Translations under genes and position numbers: made by a program
Notes under the pieces: model-generated
What the model was told of the DNA's origin: nothing
Database searches by the model: none
The model's input: the letters and a program-made list of their open reading frames with translations, nothing else
Origin: Streptomonospora alba
Lineage (GTDB): Bacteria > Actinomycetota > Actinomycetes > Streptosporangiales > Streptosporangiaceae
Assembly (NCBI RefSeq): GCF_000826685.1
Contig: NZ_JROO01000053.1
Coordinates: 1-35,325, forward strand
DNA: 35,325 bases
Direction of reading: 5' to 3'
Shown here: piece after piece, positions 1 through 8,960 of the stretch
Layout: the number at the start of each line of letters is the position of its first letter
Numbering within the stretch: the stretch's first letter is position 1

Positions 1-135
1 GCGCTGCGCGCCGCGTGCTTCTCAGCACCGCCCGCCGTCGCCCGCCGGAGAGGCGGAGAGCACCGCTCCGCTGCGCTCGCGTGTGCGCCACCGGTCTTAC
101 CTTCAGGACGAAACCGAACGATAGGCTCTCACCTC

Positions 136-1908
136 ATGTGGCGGGTTGGAATCGCACGAGCGGTGGCCGGGGTCGCGGCCGCTCTGCTCGCGCTGTGCGC
201 TCCCGCCGCCTGGGCGCAGGGCGGCGCGACACCTTCCGCCGACGCCTCGCTGCCCGCCTCGCTGCCCGACGACGGCCGGCACCGGACCACCAACGACATC
301 CGGCTCGACCTGGACGAGAACGGAGTGCTGCATGCCGAGGAGTCCGTCGCGTTCGGCAAGGAACCGCCCGAGGAGTTCGTGCGGACCTTTTCGATTCGCG
401 AACCCTATGACGCCGAACGCAGCCGGATCTACAAGGTCGACGGGATCTCGGCTGTCGACGGAAGCGGGCGCGAGATCCCCGTCTCCACCGACCAGGACGG
501 CGGCACGCTGAACGTGCGGATGGACACCGCCGGACGCTCGGAGGCCGTGCTGCGCTACACCGTCCGCGGCGCTGTGGACCCCGTGGGCGGCGGCACCGAA
601 CTGGAGTGGACCGCCGTGGGCGGCTACAGCCGGACCGTGGCCGAGACGACCGTCGTCGTCGATGCGGCGGTGCCGCCGGTGGCCCTGTCGTGCACGGCGG
701 GCCGGGCGCGCAGCTCCATCTACTGCACCTCCTCCGACATGGGCGGGCACGAGGCGGTGCTGGCACGCTTCCTGCAGACGGACATGGGGCCGCAGGAGAG
801 GCTGCACGTCGTCGTGAGCTACCCCGCCGACGCCATCGGCGGCGAAGCGATCATCGAGCGCGACTGGTCGCTGCAGTCGGCCTTCGCCATCACCCCGGCC
901 ACCGGGACGGTCTTCGGACTGCTGCTGCTCGTTCCGATGGGCGTGCTGATCGCCCTCATCCGGATCCGCGGGCGCGACGAGCGCACGATCCGCACCGAGG
1001 CCGCTGCGGGCGACAGCGCGCCCGTGGACTCCTCCGGCGCGGGCGGCGATGCGGGCGGCGTCCGCTTCAGGCCCCCCGACGACGTGCACCCCGGCCAGAT
1101 CGGCACGCTCATCGACGAGCAGGCCGATGTCGTCGACATCACGGCCACGGTGCTCGACCTGGCCGTGCGCGGCCACCTGACCATCCGCGAGCTGCCGCAC
1201 GCCCACTACTCGGCGACCGACTGGCGGCTGGACCAGGCCGCCGGCCCCCTCGACGACGACCTGCTCGGTTACGAGCGGCTGCTGCTGGACGCCCTCTTCC
1301 AGGACGCCCCCCAGGTCAAGCTCTCCGAACTGGGGCGCAGCGGGTTCCCGGACCGGCTCGCCGAAGTCCGCGAGGAGCTCTACCGCGACATGGTGCGGTT
1401 GAAGTGGTTCGCCAACAGGCCCAACGTCGAACGCAACCGCTGGACCACCGCCGGCATCGGCATCACCGTGCTGGGCGTGGCCCTGACCGTGGTGCTGGCC
1501 GTCATGACCCAGTGGGCCTTCACCGCCCTGGCCGTGGTCATCGCCGGCGCCGCGGTGACCGTGGGCGCCCAGTACATGCCCGCCAAGACCCGTCAGGGCA
1601 GCGTGGTCTTCGCGCACACCCTGGGCTTCCGCCGCTACCTGCTCAACGCCGGCGCGGAGGACGTGCCGCCGGAGAACCGGGTTACGGTGTTCTCCCGCTA
1701 CCTGCCCTACGCGGTCATCTTCGACAACGTCGACCGCTGGGCCGCCATCCTGGCATCGGCGAGCAGCGAGTGCGCCGCAGACGGACTGCCCTGGTACAGC
1801 GGCCCCGACGACTGGCGGATGCAGGACTTCGCCGACTCCATCCGCTCCTTCGTTCTGACGCTGACCGGAGTGATCTCCAACACGCGGCAGTTCCGAACGC
1901 TGCGCTGA
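136..1908 (+). CDS. DUF2207 domain membrane protein
   Basis: A 590-residue exported membrane protein of the DUF2207 family, of unknown function. Residues 1-28 form a signal peptide (basic start, Ala/Leu core, end near AWAQ). The extracellular part begins around residue 45 with the family-like stretch [21 protein letters not shown] membrane helix lies at about 256-276 and a close pair at about 436-478. The C-terminal part ([20 protein letters not shown]) is typical of the family. ATG 136 was chosen because the signal peptide starts there, although no strong ribosome site is visible. It stands 52 bp before dtd on the same strand. The family call is confident; the role is unknown. Confidence 0.85.
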   Translation: MWRVGIARAVAGVAAALLALCAPAAWAQGGATPSADASLPASLPDDGRHRTTNDIRLDLDENGVLHAEESVAFGKEPPEEFVRTFSIREPYDAERSRIYKVDGISAVDGSGREIPVSTDQDGGTLNVRMDTAGRSEAVLRYTVRGAVDPVGGGTELEWTAVGGYSRTVAETTVVVDAAVPPVALSCTAGRARSSIYCTSSDMGGHEAVLARFLQTDMGPQERLHVVVSYPADAIGGEAIIERDWSLQSAFAITPATGTVFGLLLLVPMGVLIALIRIRGRDERTIRTEAAAGDSAPVDSSGAGGDAGGVRFRPPDDVHPGQIGTLIDEQADVVDITATVLDLAVRGHLTIRELPHAHYSATDWRLDQAAGPLDDDLLGYERLLLDALFQDAPQVKLSELGRSGFPDRLAEVREELYRDMVRLKWFANRPNVERNRWTTAGIGITVLGVALTVVLAVMTQWAFTALAVVIAGAAVTVGAQYMPAKTRQGSVVFAHTLGFRRYLLNAGAEDVPPENRVTVFSRYLPYAVIFDNVDRWAAILASASSECAADGLPWYSGPDDWRMQDFADSIRSFVLTLTGVISNTRQFRTLR

Positions 1909-1960
1909 GCACGGATTCCGAGTACACGGCACACCCGAACCGACAGCGAGGAGGAAGGCC

Positions 1961-2386
1961 ATGCGGGCGGTCCTGCAACGGGTCGCGCACGCCTCGGTGA
2001 GCGTCGACGGCGAGGTCGCCGGCGAGATCAGCGGACCCGGGCTGCTCGCCCTGGTGGGCGTCACCCACACCGACACCGCCGCCGAGGCCGCGAAGCTGGC
2101 CGCCAAGATGTGGGGCCTGCGCATCCTCGACGGCGAGGCCTCGTGCTCCGACCTCGGGGCGCCGCTGCTGGTCGTCAGCCAGTTCACCCTCTACGGCGAC
2201 GCGCGCAAGGGCCGCCGGCCGACCTGGCAGGCGGCGGCCCCGGGCGCCGTGGCCGAGCCTCTGGTCGACGCCGTCGTCTCGGAGCTGCGCGACCTCGGCG
2301 CCCATGTGGCGACCGGGGTGTTCGGCGCGCAGATGTCGGTCTCGCTGACCAACGAGGGGCCGTTCACCGTCATCGTCGAGGTGTGA
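1961..2386 (+). CDS. dtd: D-aminoacyl-tRNA deacylase
   Basis: This 141-residue protein has the normal length of Dtd, which hydrolyses D-amino acids (and glycine) wrongly attached to tRNA in the cytoplasm. The start MRAVLQRV, the SQFTLYGD motif near residue 72 and the near C-terminal TNEGPFTV motif (the cross-subunit Gly-cisPro region of the family) are all present. A GAGGAGG ribosome site lies just upstream of the ATG. The gene follows the DUF2207 gene and converges on regX3, with a small hairpin between them. The identification is firm. Confidence 0.95.
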   Translation: MRAVLQRVAHASVSVDGEVAGEISGPGLLALVGVTHTDTAAEAAKLAAKMWGLRILDGEASCSDLGAPLLVVSQFTLYGDARKGRRPTWQAAAPGAVAEPLVDAVVSELRDLGAHVATGVFGAQMSVSLTNEGPFTVIVEV

Positions 2387-2388
2387 CC

Positions 2389-2404
2389 GGCCCTGCCGGG
2401 CCGC
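2389..2404. terminator. Short hairpin between convergent dtd and regX3
   Basis: A 6-bp perfect GC stem (CGGCCC / GGGCCG) with a TGCC loop begins inside the dtd stop region and lies before the convergent regX3 end. There is no T-run, so it is a weak candidate for a shared terminator. Confidence 0.4.
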
Positions 2405-2425
2405 GCCGCTGCGCTCCCGGCCCGT

Positions 2426-3118
2426 CTACTCCTCGGTGCCCGGCTCGAACTTGTAGCCCAGTCCGCGCACCGTCAGGATGAAATCCGGGTTGCCCGGATC
2501 GTGCTCGACCTTCGCCCGCAACCGCTTGACGTGCACATCCAGGGTCTTGGTGTCGCCCACGTAATCGGCCCCCCAGACACGGTCGATCAGCTGCATCCGC
2601 GTCAGCACCCGGCCGGCGTTGCGCAGCAGCACCTCCAGCAGCTCGAACTCCTTGAGGGGGAGCTGGATGCTCTCGCCGCGCACCGTCACCACGTGCCGCT
2701 CCACGTCCATGCGCACCGGACCGGCCTCCAGAGCCGTGGGGAGCATGGCCTCGTCCTCGCCGCGCCGCCGCAGGACGGCGCGGATCCGGGCGACCAGCTC
2801 CCGGGAGGAGAACGGCTTGGTCACGTAGTCGTCGGCGCCCAGCTCCAGCCCCACCACCTTGTCGATCTCGCTGTCTTTGGCCGTCAGCATGATCACGGGG
2901 ACGTTCGACTTCTGCCGCAGCGTCCGGCACACCTCGGTGCCCGGCAGGCCGGGCAGCATCAGATCGAGCAGTACCAGGTCGGCCCCGGACCGGTCGAAAG
3001 CCTCCAACGCCACCGTTCCGGTCTGCGCGACCGCAACCTCGAATCCTTCCTTGCGCAGCATGTACGAGAGGGCATCGCTGTAGGATTCCTCGTCCTCAAC
3101 GACGAGTACACGCGTCAC
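2426..3118 (-). CDS. regX3: Response regulator RegX3/PhoP type
   Basis: A 230-residue OmpR-family response regulator. The receiver domain (about 1-118) has the acidic pair EDEE at 8-11, the phospho-acceptor Asp52 in LLDLMLPG and the LTAKD/TKPF motifs. A winged-helix DNA-binding domain follows, ending in VRGLGYKFEPG. The family controls phosphate-starvation genes (RegX3 in mycobacteria, PhoP in Streptomyces). GTG 3118 is chosen because AGGAGG precedes it at good distance and it overlaps the senX3 stop by 4 bp (GTGA), which suggests translational coupling. phoU lies divergently upstream, supporting a phosphate role. Confidence 0.93.
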   Translation of the reverse strand: MTRVLVVEDEESYSDALSYMLRKEGFEVAVAQTGTVALEAFDRSGADLVLLDLMLPGLPGTEVCRTLRQKSNVPVIMLTAKDSEIDKVVGLELGADDYVTKPFSSRELVARIRAVLRRRGEDEAMLPTALEAGPVRMDVERHVVTVRGESIQLPLKEFELLEVLLRNAGRVLTRMQLIDRVWGADYVGDTKTLDVHVKRLRAKVEHDPGNPDFILTVRGLGYKFEPGTEE

Positions 3119-4293
3119 TGTGCTGCCTCCTGATTTGGTGTGTCGCCGGGGCGGGGACGCTCCCGGGTCTGGGCGTTGGGCAGACGCAGCGTGAACGTCG
3201 AACCCGAGCCTTCCTTGCTCCACACGGTGACTTCACCGCGGTGGTGGGTCATGATGTGCTTGACGATCGCCAAGCCCAGCCCGGTGCCGCCGGTGGCCCG
3301 GCTGCGAGCGGCGTCGACACGGTAGAAGCGCTCGAAGATGCGTTCCAGGTCCTGGGCGGGGATGCCGATTCCCTGGTCGGCGACGCTGATCTCCACCATC
3401 TCGTCGGCGGACTCCACCGAGATGGACACCCGGGTCCGCTCGGGACTGTAGGCGACGGCGTTGGCGACCAGGTTGCGCATCGCGGTGGCCAGCAGGCCCT
3501 CGTCGCCGAGCGCGACGGCGCCCTCGGTACCGCTGGCGACGAGCTCGATCTCCTTGGTCTCGGCCGCGGTACGCACGGTGTCCATCGCCTCCTCGACGAC
3601 GACCTCGACCGGTACGCGACCGGGATCGGCCATCGGTTCGGCGCCCTGGATGCGCGAGAGGGTGATCAGGTCCTGGACCACGCTGTTGAGCCGGGACGCC
3701 TCCTGCTGCATACGCCCCGTGAAACGGCGCACCGCGTCGGGGTCGTCGCTGGCGTCGGCGATGGTCTCGGCGAGCAGCGACAGCGCGCCGACGGGTGTCT
3801 TCAGCTCGTGGCTGATGTTGGCCACGAAGTCGCGGCGGACCGCCTCCACGCGGCGCCGCTCGGTCTGGTCCTCGGCCAGCACGAGTACCAGCCCCGTACC
3901 GCCCAGGGGCGCCACGCGCACGGCGAAGGAGGTGGAGTCGGGGCCGAACTTGCGCACGGCCACCTCGATCTCGGTCTCGCGGATGACGCCGTCGCGGCGC
4001 ACCTGCCGCGCCAGGGCGAGCAGGTCGCCGATGACCAGCTCCTCGCCGCCCACGATCCCGTAGGCGCGCGCGGCCGAGCTGGCGCGCAGCACCCGGTCGG
4101 CGGGGTCCAGGACGACCGCCGAGGACGGCAGCGCCGCGAGGACCTCGGCGATACCGGACGGCAGCTCCGTCTGGCGCGGCGGCTCCTGGGCACGCGGCCC
4201 GCCTGACTCGCTGATGCGAAACGCCAGGCCTGCCGCGACGCCTGTCACGAGGCCGACGAGTCCCGCGATGGCGGCCAGCAGTTCTCCTTGCAC
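3115..4293 (-). CDS. senX3: Sensor histidine kinase SenX3/PhoR type
   Basis: A 392-residue membrane histidine kinase, partner of the adjacent response regulator. One clear N-terminal helix (about 5-25) anchors it. A PAS-like region covers about 45-145, followed by the dimerisation/phospho-acceptor domain with His162 in FVANISHELKTP. The ATP-binding domain shows the N box (MRNLVANAVAYSP), DQGIGIP and GGTGLGLAIVKH. It has no large extracellular sensor loop, as in SenX3. The GTG start at 4293 begins the hydrophobic segment. The stop overlaps the regX3 start by 4 bp, so the two form an operon. Confidence 0.93.
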   Translation of the reverse strand: MQGELLAAIAGLVGLVTGVAAGLAFRISESGGPRAQEPPRQTELPSGIAEVLAALPSSAVVLDPADRVLRASSAARAYGIVGGEELVIGDLLALARQVRRDGVIRETEIEVAVRKFGPDSTSFAVRVAPLGGTGLVLVLAEDQTERRRVEAVRRDFVANISHELKTPVGALSLLAETIADASDDPDAVRRFTGRMQQEASRLNSVVQDLITLSRIQGAEPMADPGRVPVEVVVEEAMDTVRTAAETKEIELVASGTEGAVALGDEGLLATAMRNLVANAVAYSPERTRVSISVESADEMVEISVADQGIGIPAQDLERIFERFYRVDAARSRATGGTGLGLAIVKHIMTHHRGEVTVWSKEGSGSTFTLRLPNAQTRERPRPGDTPNQEAAQ

Positions 4294-4340
4294 ATTTCGA
4301 TCGTAAGCCGCAGACGCGCTGCCGTACCCTGCTGACCACG

Positions 4341-4393
4341 GGTTACCACCGAGGTTCTGCGACTATTCACCGACGATTCCGCGTTGATTCAGC
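4341..4393. promoter_or_regulatory. PHO-box-like tandem repeats between senX3 and phoU
   Basis: In the 122-bp divergent gap, a TT(C/A)-centred half-site recurs in register: GGTTACC at 4341, GGTTCTG at 4353, TATTCACC at 4364, GATTCC at 4375 and GATTCAGC at 4386. The steps are 12, 11, 11 and 11 bp. PhoP/RegX3 proteins are known to bind roughly 11-bp direct repeats related to GTTCACC, including at phoU/phoRP regions. Autoregulation of the pair and control of phoU are inferred from this. Confidence 0.6.
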
Positions 4394-4415
4394 TACGAAC
4401 TGGGACGATGAGAAC

Positions 4416-5078
4416 ATGCGCGATACGTATCATGAGGAGCTTGACTCCCTCAGCGAGCGCCTCGTCGAGATGACGCGGCTTGCCCGCCACGCGGTCGCCC
4501 GTGCGACCACAGCCCTGCTCGACGCCGACCTGAACGCGGCACAGGAGGTCATCTCCGGCGACGAGGAGCTCAACCGGCTCGACGAGGAGATCGAGGCCAC
4601 GGCGTTCGATCTGATGGCCCGGCAGCAGCCGGTGGCACGTGACCTGCGCATCATCATCACGTCATTGCACATGGCCGGTGATCTGGAACGCATGGGCGAC
4701 CACGCGGTGCACATCGCCAAGATCGCCCGCCGCCGCCACCCCGACTCCGCGATTCCCGCCGAGCTGCGTTCCACGGTGCTGGAGATGGGCCATCAGGCGG
4801 AGCTGCTGGTGATCAAGGCCGGCGAGGTCGTCAACCAGCGCGACGCCGAGACCGCCAGGGAACTGGACTCCGACGACGACCGCATGGACAAGCTCCGCCG
4901 CCGACTGCTCACCCGCATCCTCGACCCCAACTGGCAGCACGGCGTCGAGGCCACGATGGACGTCACCCTGGCCGGGCGGTTCTACGAGCGGTTCGGCGAC
5001 CACGCCGTGCACGTCGCCGACAATCTGATCTACATGGTCACCGGGGAGCGGACGAGCGAATCCGACCCGGAGTCGTAG
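4416..5078 (+). CDS. phoU: Phosphate signalling protein PhoU
   Basis: A 220-residue cytoplasmic PhoU, which damps phosphate-starvation signalling by linking the Pst transporter to the histidine kinase. The length is typical. It shows the two repeated three-helix units with metal-binding E/DxxxD motifs: DLERMGDHAVHIAK near residue 90 and FYERFGDHAVHVADN near residue 190. The start MRDTYHEELDSL is canonical. It is transcribed divergently from senX3-regX3 across a gap with PHO-like repeats. Confidence 0.95.
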   Translation: MRDTYHEELDSLSERLVEMTRLARHAVARATTALLDADLNAAQEVISGDEELNRLDEEIEATAFDLMARQQPVARDLRIIITSLHMAGDLERMGDHAVHIAKIARRRHPDSAIPAELRSTVLEMGHQAELLVIKAGEVVNQRDAETARELDSDDDRMDKLRRRLLTRILDPNWQHGVEATMDVTLAGRFYERFGDHAVHVADNLIYMVTGERTSESDPES

Positions 5079-5119
5079 GCGGCTCCGGCGGGCTCGCCGC
5101 CCCGTCGCCCCACCGGACG

Positions 5120-5158
5120 CTGCGGGCCGGGTCGATCGCCGGCGAGGCCGGCCCGCAG
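5120..5158 (+). terminator. Hairpin downstream of phoU
   Basis: A perfect 11-bp stem (CTGCGGGCCGG / CCGGCCCGCAG) with a 17-nt loop lies 41 bp after the phoU stop. There is no T-run, as is common in high-GC actinomycetes. It is the likely phoU terminator. The rest of the 395-bp gap up to carD holds no gene that I can support. Confidence 0.55.
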
Positions 5159-5440
5159 TCGCCGACCCGGCCACACCGGGGACATCGTGCCTTCGTCCGC
5201 CCGTTGCACGGTGCCGTGACCGAAGTGAGACCATGGAGTCAGGGAAGGCTCCTTCGGGCATCTTCTGAGTGCCGACCGGCAGGCTGCGCGCGGGCAGCGG
5301 GCGGCCGCCGCTCCGGCTCCCGTCAGGCACTCATTCCGGCTGACCGGAAGCACCTGGCGTGGGCTTTGTCAAGACCCCGAATGCGGCACTGACCTGCGCG
5401 TACGTAAACCGAATAGGTACGTTAAGTCACAGATTCGTGG

Positions 5441-5446
5441 TATCCT
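5441..5446 (+). promoter_or_regulatory. Candidate -10 element of carD
   Basis: TATCCT lies 28 bp before the carD ATG in a locally AT-rich stretch. The hexamer 17 bp upstream (TACGTT at 5418-5423) is a poor -35, so the call is tentative. Confidence 0.3.
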
Positions 5447-5473
5447 GGTGGTAGCGGAAGGGGTACTTGTCAC

Positions 5474-5956
5474 ATGACTTTCAAGGTCGGCGACACCGTT
5501 GTCTACCCCCATCATGGGGCTGCTCGTATCGAGGCGATCGAGTCTCGCACCATTAAGGGCGAGGATAGGACCTACCTCGTTCTCCGGGTGGACAAGGGTG
5601 ATCTCACAGTACGCGTACCGGCGGAGAACGCCCAAGACGTCGGAGTACGTGACGTGGTCGGGCAGGACGGCCTGGACCGGGTCTTCGAGGTCCTGCGCGC
5701 ACCGCACACCGAGGAGCCCACGAACTGGTCGCGGCGCTACAAGGCGAACCTGGAGAAGCTCGCGTCCGGTGACGTCAACAAGGTCGCCGAGGTCGTGCGC
5801 GACCTGTGGCGGCGCGACAAGGAGCGCGGTCTCTCCGCCGGAGAGAAGCGGATGCTCGCCAAGGCGCGTCAGATTCTCGTGAGCGAACTCGCGCTCGCGG
5901 AGAAGACCAATGAGGACAAAGCCGAGGCACTTCTCGACGAAGTCCTCACGGACTGA
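5474..5956 (+). CDS. carD: CarD-family RNA polymerase-binding transcription factor
   Basis: A 160-residue CarD, which binds the RNA polymerase beta subunit and stabilises open complexes at rRNA and many housekeeping promoters. The N-terminal Tudor-like interaction domain starts [20 protein letters not shown]. The helical C-terminal DNA-binding part has [26 protein letters not shown]-type spacing (about 90-125) and ends ALLDEVLTD. Length and sequence are standard for actinomycetes. It is followed 27 bp later by ispF rather than ispD. Confidence 0.95.
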   Translation: MTFKVGDTVVYPHHGAARIEAIESRTIKGEDRTYLVLRVDKGDLTVRVPAENAQDVGVRDVVGQDGLDRVFEVLRAPHTEEPTNWSRRYKANLEKLASGDVNKVAEVVRDLWRRDKERGLSAGEKRMLAKARQILVSELALAEKTNEDKAEALLDEVLTD

Positions 5957-5983
5957 CGCCAGCCAAGGCTGATCACTTTATTT

Positions 5984-6466
5984 ATGCAAAGAATTCCGAG
6001 GGTGGGCGTCGGTACCGACGTCCACCCTTTTATGTCCGGAAGAACTCTCTTTCTCGCCGGTTTGGAATGGCCGGACGAAACGGGAGTCAGTGGCCATTCC
6101 GACGGCGACGTCGCCGCACACGCCGCCTGCGACGCGCTGTTCTCGGCGTGCGGGCTGGGTGACCTGGGCAGTCAGTTCGGCACCGACGACCCGCGGTGGA
6201 AGGGGGCTTCGGGGGCCGAGTTGCTCACCGAGTCCGCGGCGCGGGTGCGTGCGGCAGGCTTCGCGGTCGGCAACGTCGCGGTCCAGATCGTCGGCAACCG
6301 ACCGAAATTCGCTCCGCGCCGTGCGGAGGCCGAGCGGGTCCTGTCGGCGGCGGCCGGCGCCCCGGTCACGGTGTCGGCGACCACCACCGACGGCCTGGGC
6401 CTGACCGGCAGGGGCGAGGGCGTCGCGGCGATCGCCACCGCACTGTGCATGCCCGAGCAGGACTGA
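5984..6466 (+). CDS. ispF: 2-C-methyl-D-erythritol 2,4-cyclodiphosphate synthase
   Basis: A 160-residue IspF of the MEP isoprenoid pathway; it cyclises CDP-ME-2-phosphate, releasing CMP. The metal ligands are in place: GTDVHPF near residue 10 (DxH) and [11 protein letters not shown] near residue 42. The C-terminal [15 protein letters not shown] signature is also present. ATG 5984 has only a weak upstream AAGG; GTG 6002 is an alternative start but would leave only one residue before GVGTDVH. The usual partner ispD is missing upstream, so it must be elsewhere if the pathway is complete. Confidence 0.94.
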   Translation: MQRIPRVGVGTDVHPFMSGRTLFLAGLEWPDETGVSGHSDGDVAAHAACDALFSACGLGDLGSQFGTDDPRWKGASGAELLTESAARVRAAGFAVGNVAVQIVGNRPKFAPRRAEAERVLSAAAGAPVTVSATTTDGLGLTGRGEGVAAIATALCMPEQD

Positions 6467-6729
6467 GGCGGTCTCGGCGGCGTCTGCATTGCTCTCTCCG
6501 CGACGGGCGCGGGAGGGCATTCGCGTATCGCCGGAGGCGCGGACGGGCGCGGTCGCAATCCGCGGTAGCGCACAGACGGGCCCGCACGCCCATAGCAGAG
6601 CGAAAATGATTTATACCCGCTCGCCGCGCTTTCATGCGTCCGAATGCGAGCCGTCCAGGCGAATTCTCACGCACGCATTCCGCTCGGGCGGTGGCGCCAC
6701 TCCGCGGGCCACCGTCGCCCGGCGGTCGC
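6467..6729. other. Gene-free gap between convergent ispF and membrane protein gene
   Basis: No convincing coding sequence is visible. A 7-bp inverted repeat (CGGTGGC at 6689-6695, GCCACCG at 6708-6714) near its end could act as a shared terminator. Confidence 0.4.
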
Positions 6730-8499
6730 CTACTCCTCAGGAGGTCTGGGCTGGCTGCGCACCCGGTTGGACGGGGGGTCCTCCGGGAACGGCGACGACG
6801 GTCCGCTCTGCGGGCCGCGGCGCGGTTTGAGCACCATCGGGCGCTTCTCGATCGGGGGCGCGGCAGGGTAGGCCTCTCCGCCGGGAGGACCGTAGGCGTC
6901 GATGCCCGCGGCTCCGTCCTCGGGCGCGCCGCCCTCCTCGGGGGCGGAGGCGTCGGCGGCAGGGTCGAGGGCTGCGGCGCCGGGTTCCGCCTCGTCGTTC
7001 GTCGGGTCACCGAGCGGAAGGTCGTGCACGAACCCGTCGGCCTCCTCGGCGGGCTGCGCCTGGGGCGCGGCGGCCTGCCCGTCAACGCCGGGCTCGGCGT
7101 CGGCGGACTCGGGCGCGGGCTGGCTGTCGGCGGCGCGCTTTATGGGATTCTCGGCTGCGCCGGGAGTGCGCTTGGGCAGCACGGGCGAATCCTCGCCAGC
7201 GCGCGCTCCGCTCGCCGCCGCACCGGCGTCCGCGGCCGTGTCGTCGGCGTCCGCGTCGCTGGGCTCCGGGGCCGGTTCGGCGGCCGCCCGGGTCTTGGCG
7301 GCCGTGTCCGCGTAGGAAGAGGCGCCGTCGGCCGCGGCCGGATCCGGCCCGCCGGCTTCGGGCCCCTCGTCGGCCGTGTCCGGCGACGGCTCGGGGCGCA
7401 GGCCGTGGTGCCCGTCTTCGGCGTCCTGCCGTTCGTCGAACGGGAAGTCGTCATCGGCCTGCTCTTCGGATGCGGAAACGGCCGACTGCGTGGGTCGGGT
7501 GCCGGGTTCGGCGGCCTCGGGCTCCGCGGCGGCGTTGGGCCACAGCGGGGCGGTCTCGGCCGCGGAGTCGGCGTGGGAGGCGTCCTCGGCGGCCGTCTGC
7601 TCCGCCTCCTCGGCCGCCTCGGCGGCCGGCGCCTCGCCGCGGGGCGTCCGCTGCTTGCCGGCGTTGGAACGTCGGCCAAGGAGGCCCCGGCGCTTGCGGG
7701 CCGGCTCCGGCTCCTCTGCGGACTCGGGCGGTTCCAGGCTGCTGGGGCGCTCGGGGCGGCTCGGGCGCTCCGTGGGAGCCGGGCGCGGCGGGCGCAGGCC
7801 CGGATCGCGGAAGTCCGTCGGCTCGGGATCACGCGGGCGGGGCGGCTTGCCGTCGGTCCGCTCCGCAGGGCGGTCCGAGTCCTCGGCTGCGGCCTCGCGA
7901 GCGGGCTCGGCTCCGAGCAGATCGTCGAGTGGCCGGGTCTCCTCCTCCTGGAGCCCCTCGGCCGGGAGGTCCTCGCTGCGGGGACCGGCCGCGGGCTGAG
8001 CCGCGCCCGTGGCGCGCGGTCGGCGGGGCGCGGTGCCGGGAACCTCGCCGCGCAGGTGCATGACCACGGAAAGGAAGAGCCGGAAGGCCACCAGCAGCGC
8101 CAGCCACGGGGCGACGGCCGCCGCCACCGTCGCGACCGCGGGCACCAGCACGAAGCCGCTCGCCTCCAGCGCGCTCGCCCCCGCGGCCACGGCGACCAGC
8201 AGGAGGATGAGGCCGTCCGCCCACAGCCGCCGTGTGCGGGGGGCCGTGCGCAGCGCGTAGCTCGTCCACAGCGCCATGAGCACCAGCAGGGTGAAGACGG
8301 CGGGATAGAGATGGGAGTACTGCGGACCCACGTTGCCCTGCACGGCGATCTGGTAGATGCCGTTGTAGGAGAGCAGGACCGCGCACGCCGCGATCACCAG
8401 CACGCCGAGCGCGGTGAACAGGATCGCGGCGACGGACGAGCGCGGCTCATCAGCGGGGGTGTGCGCACCTGCGGCTTCGGAGGGAGTTTTAACGGCCAT
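6730..8499 (-). CDS. Membrane protein (DUF2637-like) with long acidic disordered tail
   Basis: A 589-residue protein with two clearly different halves. Residues about 20-165 hold four hydrophobic helices; the spacing and motif LSYNGIYQIAVQGNVGPQYSHLYP resemble the actinobacterial DUF2637 family, where such a unit is a membrane domain of unknown function. From about 170 to the end the chain is low complexity, rich in Ala, Glu, Asp, Pro and Arg, without recognisable domain, and should be disordered and cytoplasmic. ATG 8499 was chosen because hydrophobic sequence begins soon after and upstream translation is arginine-rich noise. It is divergent from cysS. Confidence 0.7.
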   Translation of the reverse strand: MAVKTPSEAAGAHTPADEPRSSVAAILFTALGVLVIAACAVLLSYNGIYQIAVQGNVGPQYSHLYPAVFTLLVLMALWTSYALRTAPRTRRLWADGLILLLVAVAAGASALEASGFVLVPAVATVAAAVAPWLALLVAFRLFLSVVMHLRGEVPGTAPRRPRATGAAQPAAGPRSEDLPAEGLQEEETRPLDDLLGAEPAREAAAEDSDRPAERTDGKPPRPRDPEPTDFRDPGLRPPRPAPTERPSRPERPSSLEPPESAEEPEPARKRRGLLGRRSNAGKQRTPRGEAPAAEAAEEAEQTAAEDASHADSAAETAPLWPNAAAEPEAAEPGTRPTQSAVSASEEQADDDFPFDERQDAEDGHHGLRPEPSPDTADEGPEAGGPDPAAADGASSYADTAAKTRAAAEPAPEPSDADADDTAADAGAAASGARAGEDSPVLPKRTPGAAENPIKRAADSQPAPESADAEPGVDGQAAAPQAQPAEEADGFVHDLPLGDPTNDEAEPGAAALDPAADASAPEEGGAPEDGAAGIDAYGPPGGEAYPAAPPIEKRPMVLKPRRGPQSGPSSPFPEDPPSNRVRSQPRPPEE

Positions 8500-8960
8500 C
8501 GTGCGCAGAAGCGTAGCCCAGCGGACGCGGCGAACACGAGGTACCGCCCGAAACCGGCCGCCCGGCTCCTGCGGGGAACGCGACCTTCCCACGGTCCGTC
8601 GGCCGCGAGGCGGGCAGCGGCGGCGGATCGTCGGCGTGCACTCGGATGCGGATGCGAATCCCGGGATGGGCTCGCCGAACGGTCGCCGAATTGCGGACAA
8701 CCGTTTTCGTCCCTTATCCGCCCTCCACTATTGGGGTGCGCAGTGCTCCGGAGGGGATCGGACCGTAGGGGCTGCAGCGAAGGCGGCGGAGGGCGGAGTC
8801 GCCGACGGCGGTGGACGGTCGGATCGACGCCGAGGCGCACCGACGCGGCACGGGAACCCGCCGGGTACGCGGGTGTCCACGGCGCCGCGGACGATGCGGG
8901 GACAGGTGGGCTGTGGACAGAACGCCCGTGATCGACCCGCGAGCCGCTACCCTGGGCGGT
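8500..8960. other. Divergent intergenic region upstream of cysS
   Basis: The 461 bp between the membrane protein start and the cysS GTG contain no supported gene. I looked for a T-box or other leader RNA ahead of cysS and saw no convincing one. Promoters for both directions must lie here, but I cannot place them with confidence. Confidence 0.4.

Noticed and set aside
103-2187. Long open frame antisense to the DUF2207 and dtd genes
   Set aside because: High-GC shadow frame: its product is His/Gly/Val-rich with no family resemblance, and the plus strand holds two clear genes.
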